Made by a program: the position numbers and the translations under genes. From assembly GCA_009885205.1 (NCBI GenBank), contig VFLE01000020.1, positions 1-7,813 of the forward strand: a DNA stretch of 7,813 nucleotides. The letters are read 5' to 3'. Positions 7,058 to 7,813 of the stretch are shown here, one piece after another; the stretch's first letter is position 1, and the number at the start of each line of letters is the position of its first letter. The notes beneath the pieces are model-generated. The model made no database searches. It was not told where the DNA came from and saw only the letters and a list, made by a program, of their open reading frames with translations. The stretch is from Candidatus Shapirobacteria bacterium (lineage in GTDB: Bacteria > Patescibacteriota > Microgenomatia > UBA12405).

Positions 7058-7813
7058 ATGTTTGGAACTAAGTCTGTAAAATTTAAAGTAGATAAGCCAG
7101 AAGTTCATCCGGTATGTACACCCGGGAGCGATAACTGTGTATTTACATCATTTACATATATACCGGATAAATCAACTATAAAAAAAGATCCAACCAAGCC
7201 AGAATTTATAGGATCAAGTGACGGAATTACATTAATCAAAAATGATACATTTAATACGAAAATTACTGATAAAAATACGAAAAAGGAAATTCCTATTCAA
7301 GGCACATTTTTACATGCCATATTTTATAACGCAAATATAACCGGCGTAAAAGATACAACCCACGAAGATATTGCTCTCACTTTTTATATAACAACGCCTA
7401 ATTTTGTAATAAATGATCCTAGTTTCACTTTTTTTTCGGTGGCATCTGTCAACGGGAAAACTATTAAACAAGACGGGAAAATACAATACGACGAACGCAT
7501 TACTACACCAAAAGTAGTGAATCTTGTTGTGTCAAGAGATAAAGTTAATTTATTTGGGGGAATTTCGGAAGATCCTAATTTTTTAAAATTCTTAGCCAAG
7601 GGTGATTCGCCTATACCAACTGCAGTAAATCCAGGAGAAGCATTGACCAGCCAAGCAGCAGCAGGATTGGCCGGCGCAGCAGCAACTCAAGCATTAGGAG
7701 CAGCCAGTCCAACCGCGGCAGAAACTCAAGCAGCAGCAGCAGGGTTGGCCAACGCAGTATCCAATCCAACCGCGGCAGCAACTCAAGCAGCAGCAGCAGA
7801 AGGGTTGGCCAAC
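7058..7813 (+). CDS. Partial protein of unknown family with alanine-rich repeat tail
   Basis: An uninterrupted frame of 252 codons runs from the ATG at 7058 to the right edge, so the C-terminus is not in the window. It starts MFGTKSVKFKVDKPEVHPVC. Residues 1 to about 187 are hydrophilic with alternating polar and hydrophobic stretches (for example ITLIKNDTFNTKIT and IALTFYITTPNFVI), suggesting a beta-rich soluble fold; there is no signal peptide or membrane segment. From about residue 188 the chain becomes rich in Ala with Gly, Thr, Gln and Leu, in repeats of about 19 residues (PTAAxTQAAAA-GLAN). The reading frame is supported by its length, by the repeats keeping frame with a three-base indel, and by divergent placement next to the polymerase. 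The ATG follows an AT-rich run, TATAATATATAA; no AAAATTGA lies on its strand, so it may be expressed late. I do not recognise the family; a structural or surface protein is only a guess. Confidence 0.8.
   Translation, partial: MFGTKSVKFKVDKPEVHPVCTPGSDNCVFTSFTYIPDKSTIKKDPTKPEFIGSSDGITLIKNDTFNTKITDKNTKKEIPIQGTFLHAIFYNANITGVKDTTHEDIALTFYITTPNFVINDPSFTFFSVASVNGKTIKQDGKIQYDERITTPKVVNLVVSRDKVNLFGGISEDPNFLKFLAKGDSPIPTAVNPGEALTSQAAAGLAGAAATQALGAASPTAAETQAAAAGLANAVSNPTAAATQAAAAEGLAN
7652..7813 (+). repeat. GCA-rich tandem coding repeat, period 57 bases
   Basis: A unit beginning TCCAACCGCGGCAG occurs at 7708 and again at 7765. Over the 46-49 bases that can be compared, the copies differ by one substitution (GAA to GCA) and one inserted GAA codon. 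A third, looser copy with CAAGCAGCAGCAGGATTGGC begins at 7652. Runs of GCA/CAG within each unit form a trinucleotide microsatellite. The array continues past the window edge, so its copy number is unknown. Confidence 0.85.

Overview
The window looks like a piece of a giant DNA virus genome from the Mimiviridae-like order Imitervirales (nucleocytoplasmic large DNA viruses). Four things support this. There is a family B DNA polymerase of the viral/eukaryotic type with an intein at the YGD/TDS active-site position, a site known to be occupied in Mimivirus and several algal-virus polymerases. The octamer AAAATTGA, the mimivirid early promoter core, occurs without mismatch upstream of three genes. 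The genes are tightly packed on both strands with short AT-rich gaps and no visible introns. A decayed translation gene (glutaminyl-tRNA synthetase) is present. The species and host cannot be named from the sequence alone.

Layout: (1) Bases 1-121, minus strand: start of a gene cut by the window edge, encoding a small protein with an N-terminal membrane segment. (2) 222-1763, plus: a 513-residue protein with a von Willebrand factor A (VWA) domain and an acidic, probably disordered tail. (3) 1834-2046, minus: an intact 70-codon frame that is the N-terminal tip of a glutaminyl-tRNA synthetase (HIGH motif present, everything after the first half-Rossmann segment gone) and still has a perfect early promoter. 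(4) 2128-6999, minus: the 1623-residue DNA polymerase precursor, including a 267-residue intein (3073-3873) whose homing endonuclease is eroded while its splicing residues are intact; the mature polymerase would have 1356 residues. (5) 7058-7813, plus: start of a second edge-cut gene, encoding a soluble-looking domain of unknown family followed by a recently duplicated alanine-rich repeat. All gaps between genes are 100 bases or shorter; apart from the promoters noted, they hold only AT-rich sequence.

Regulation: the three central genes (VWA, synthetase fragment, polymerase) each carry AAAATTGA on their own strand; the two outer genes do not. The spacing from motif to ATG is 45 and 42 bases for the first two. 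It is 18 bases for the longest polymerase start but 42 for the next in-frame ATG, so the real polymerase start may be at 6975. I infer an early-expressed replication/host-interaction group flanked by genes of another, possibly late, class.

Most interesting points: the retained, promoter-driven synthetase fragment; the half-lost homing endonuclease in the intein; the promoter-spacing argument for the polymerase start; a PCNA-binding-like C-terminus on the polymerase whose codons also form a perfect 9-bp inverted repeat; and the expanding alanine-rich repeat at the right edge.
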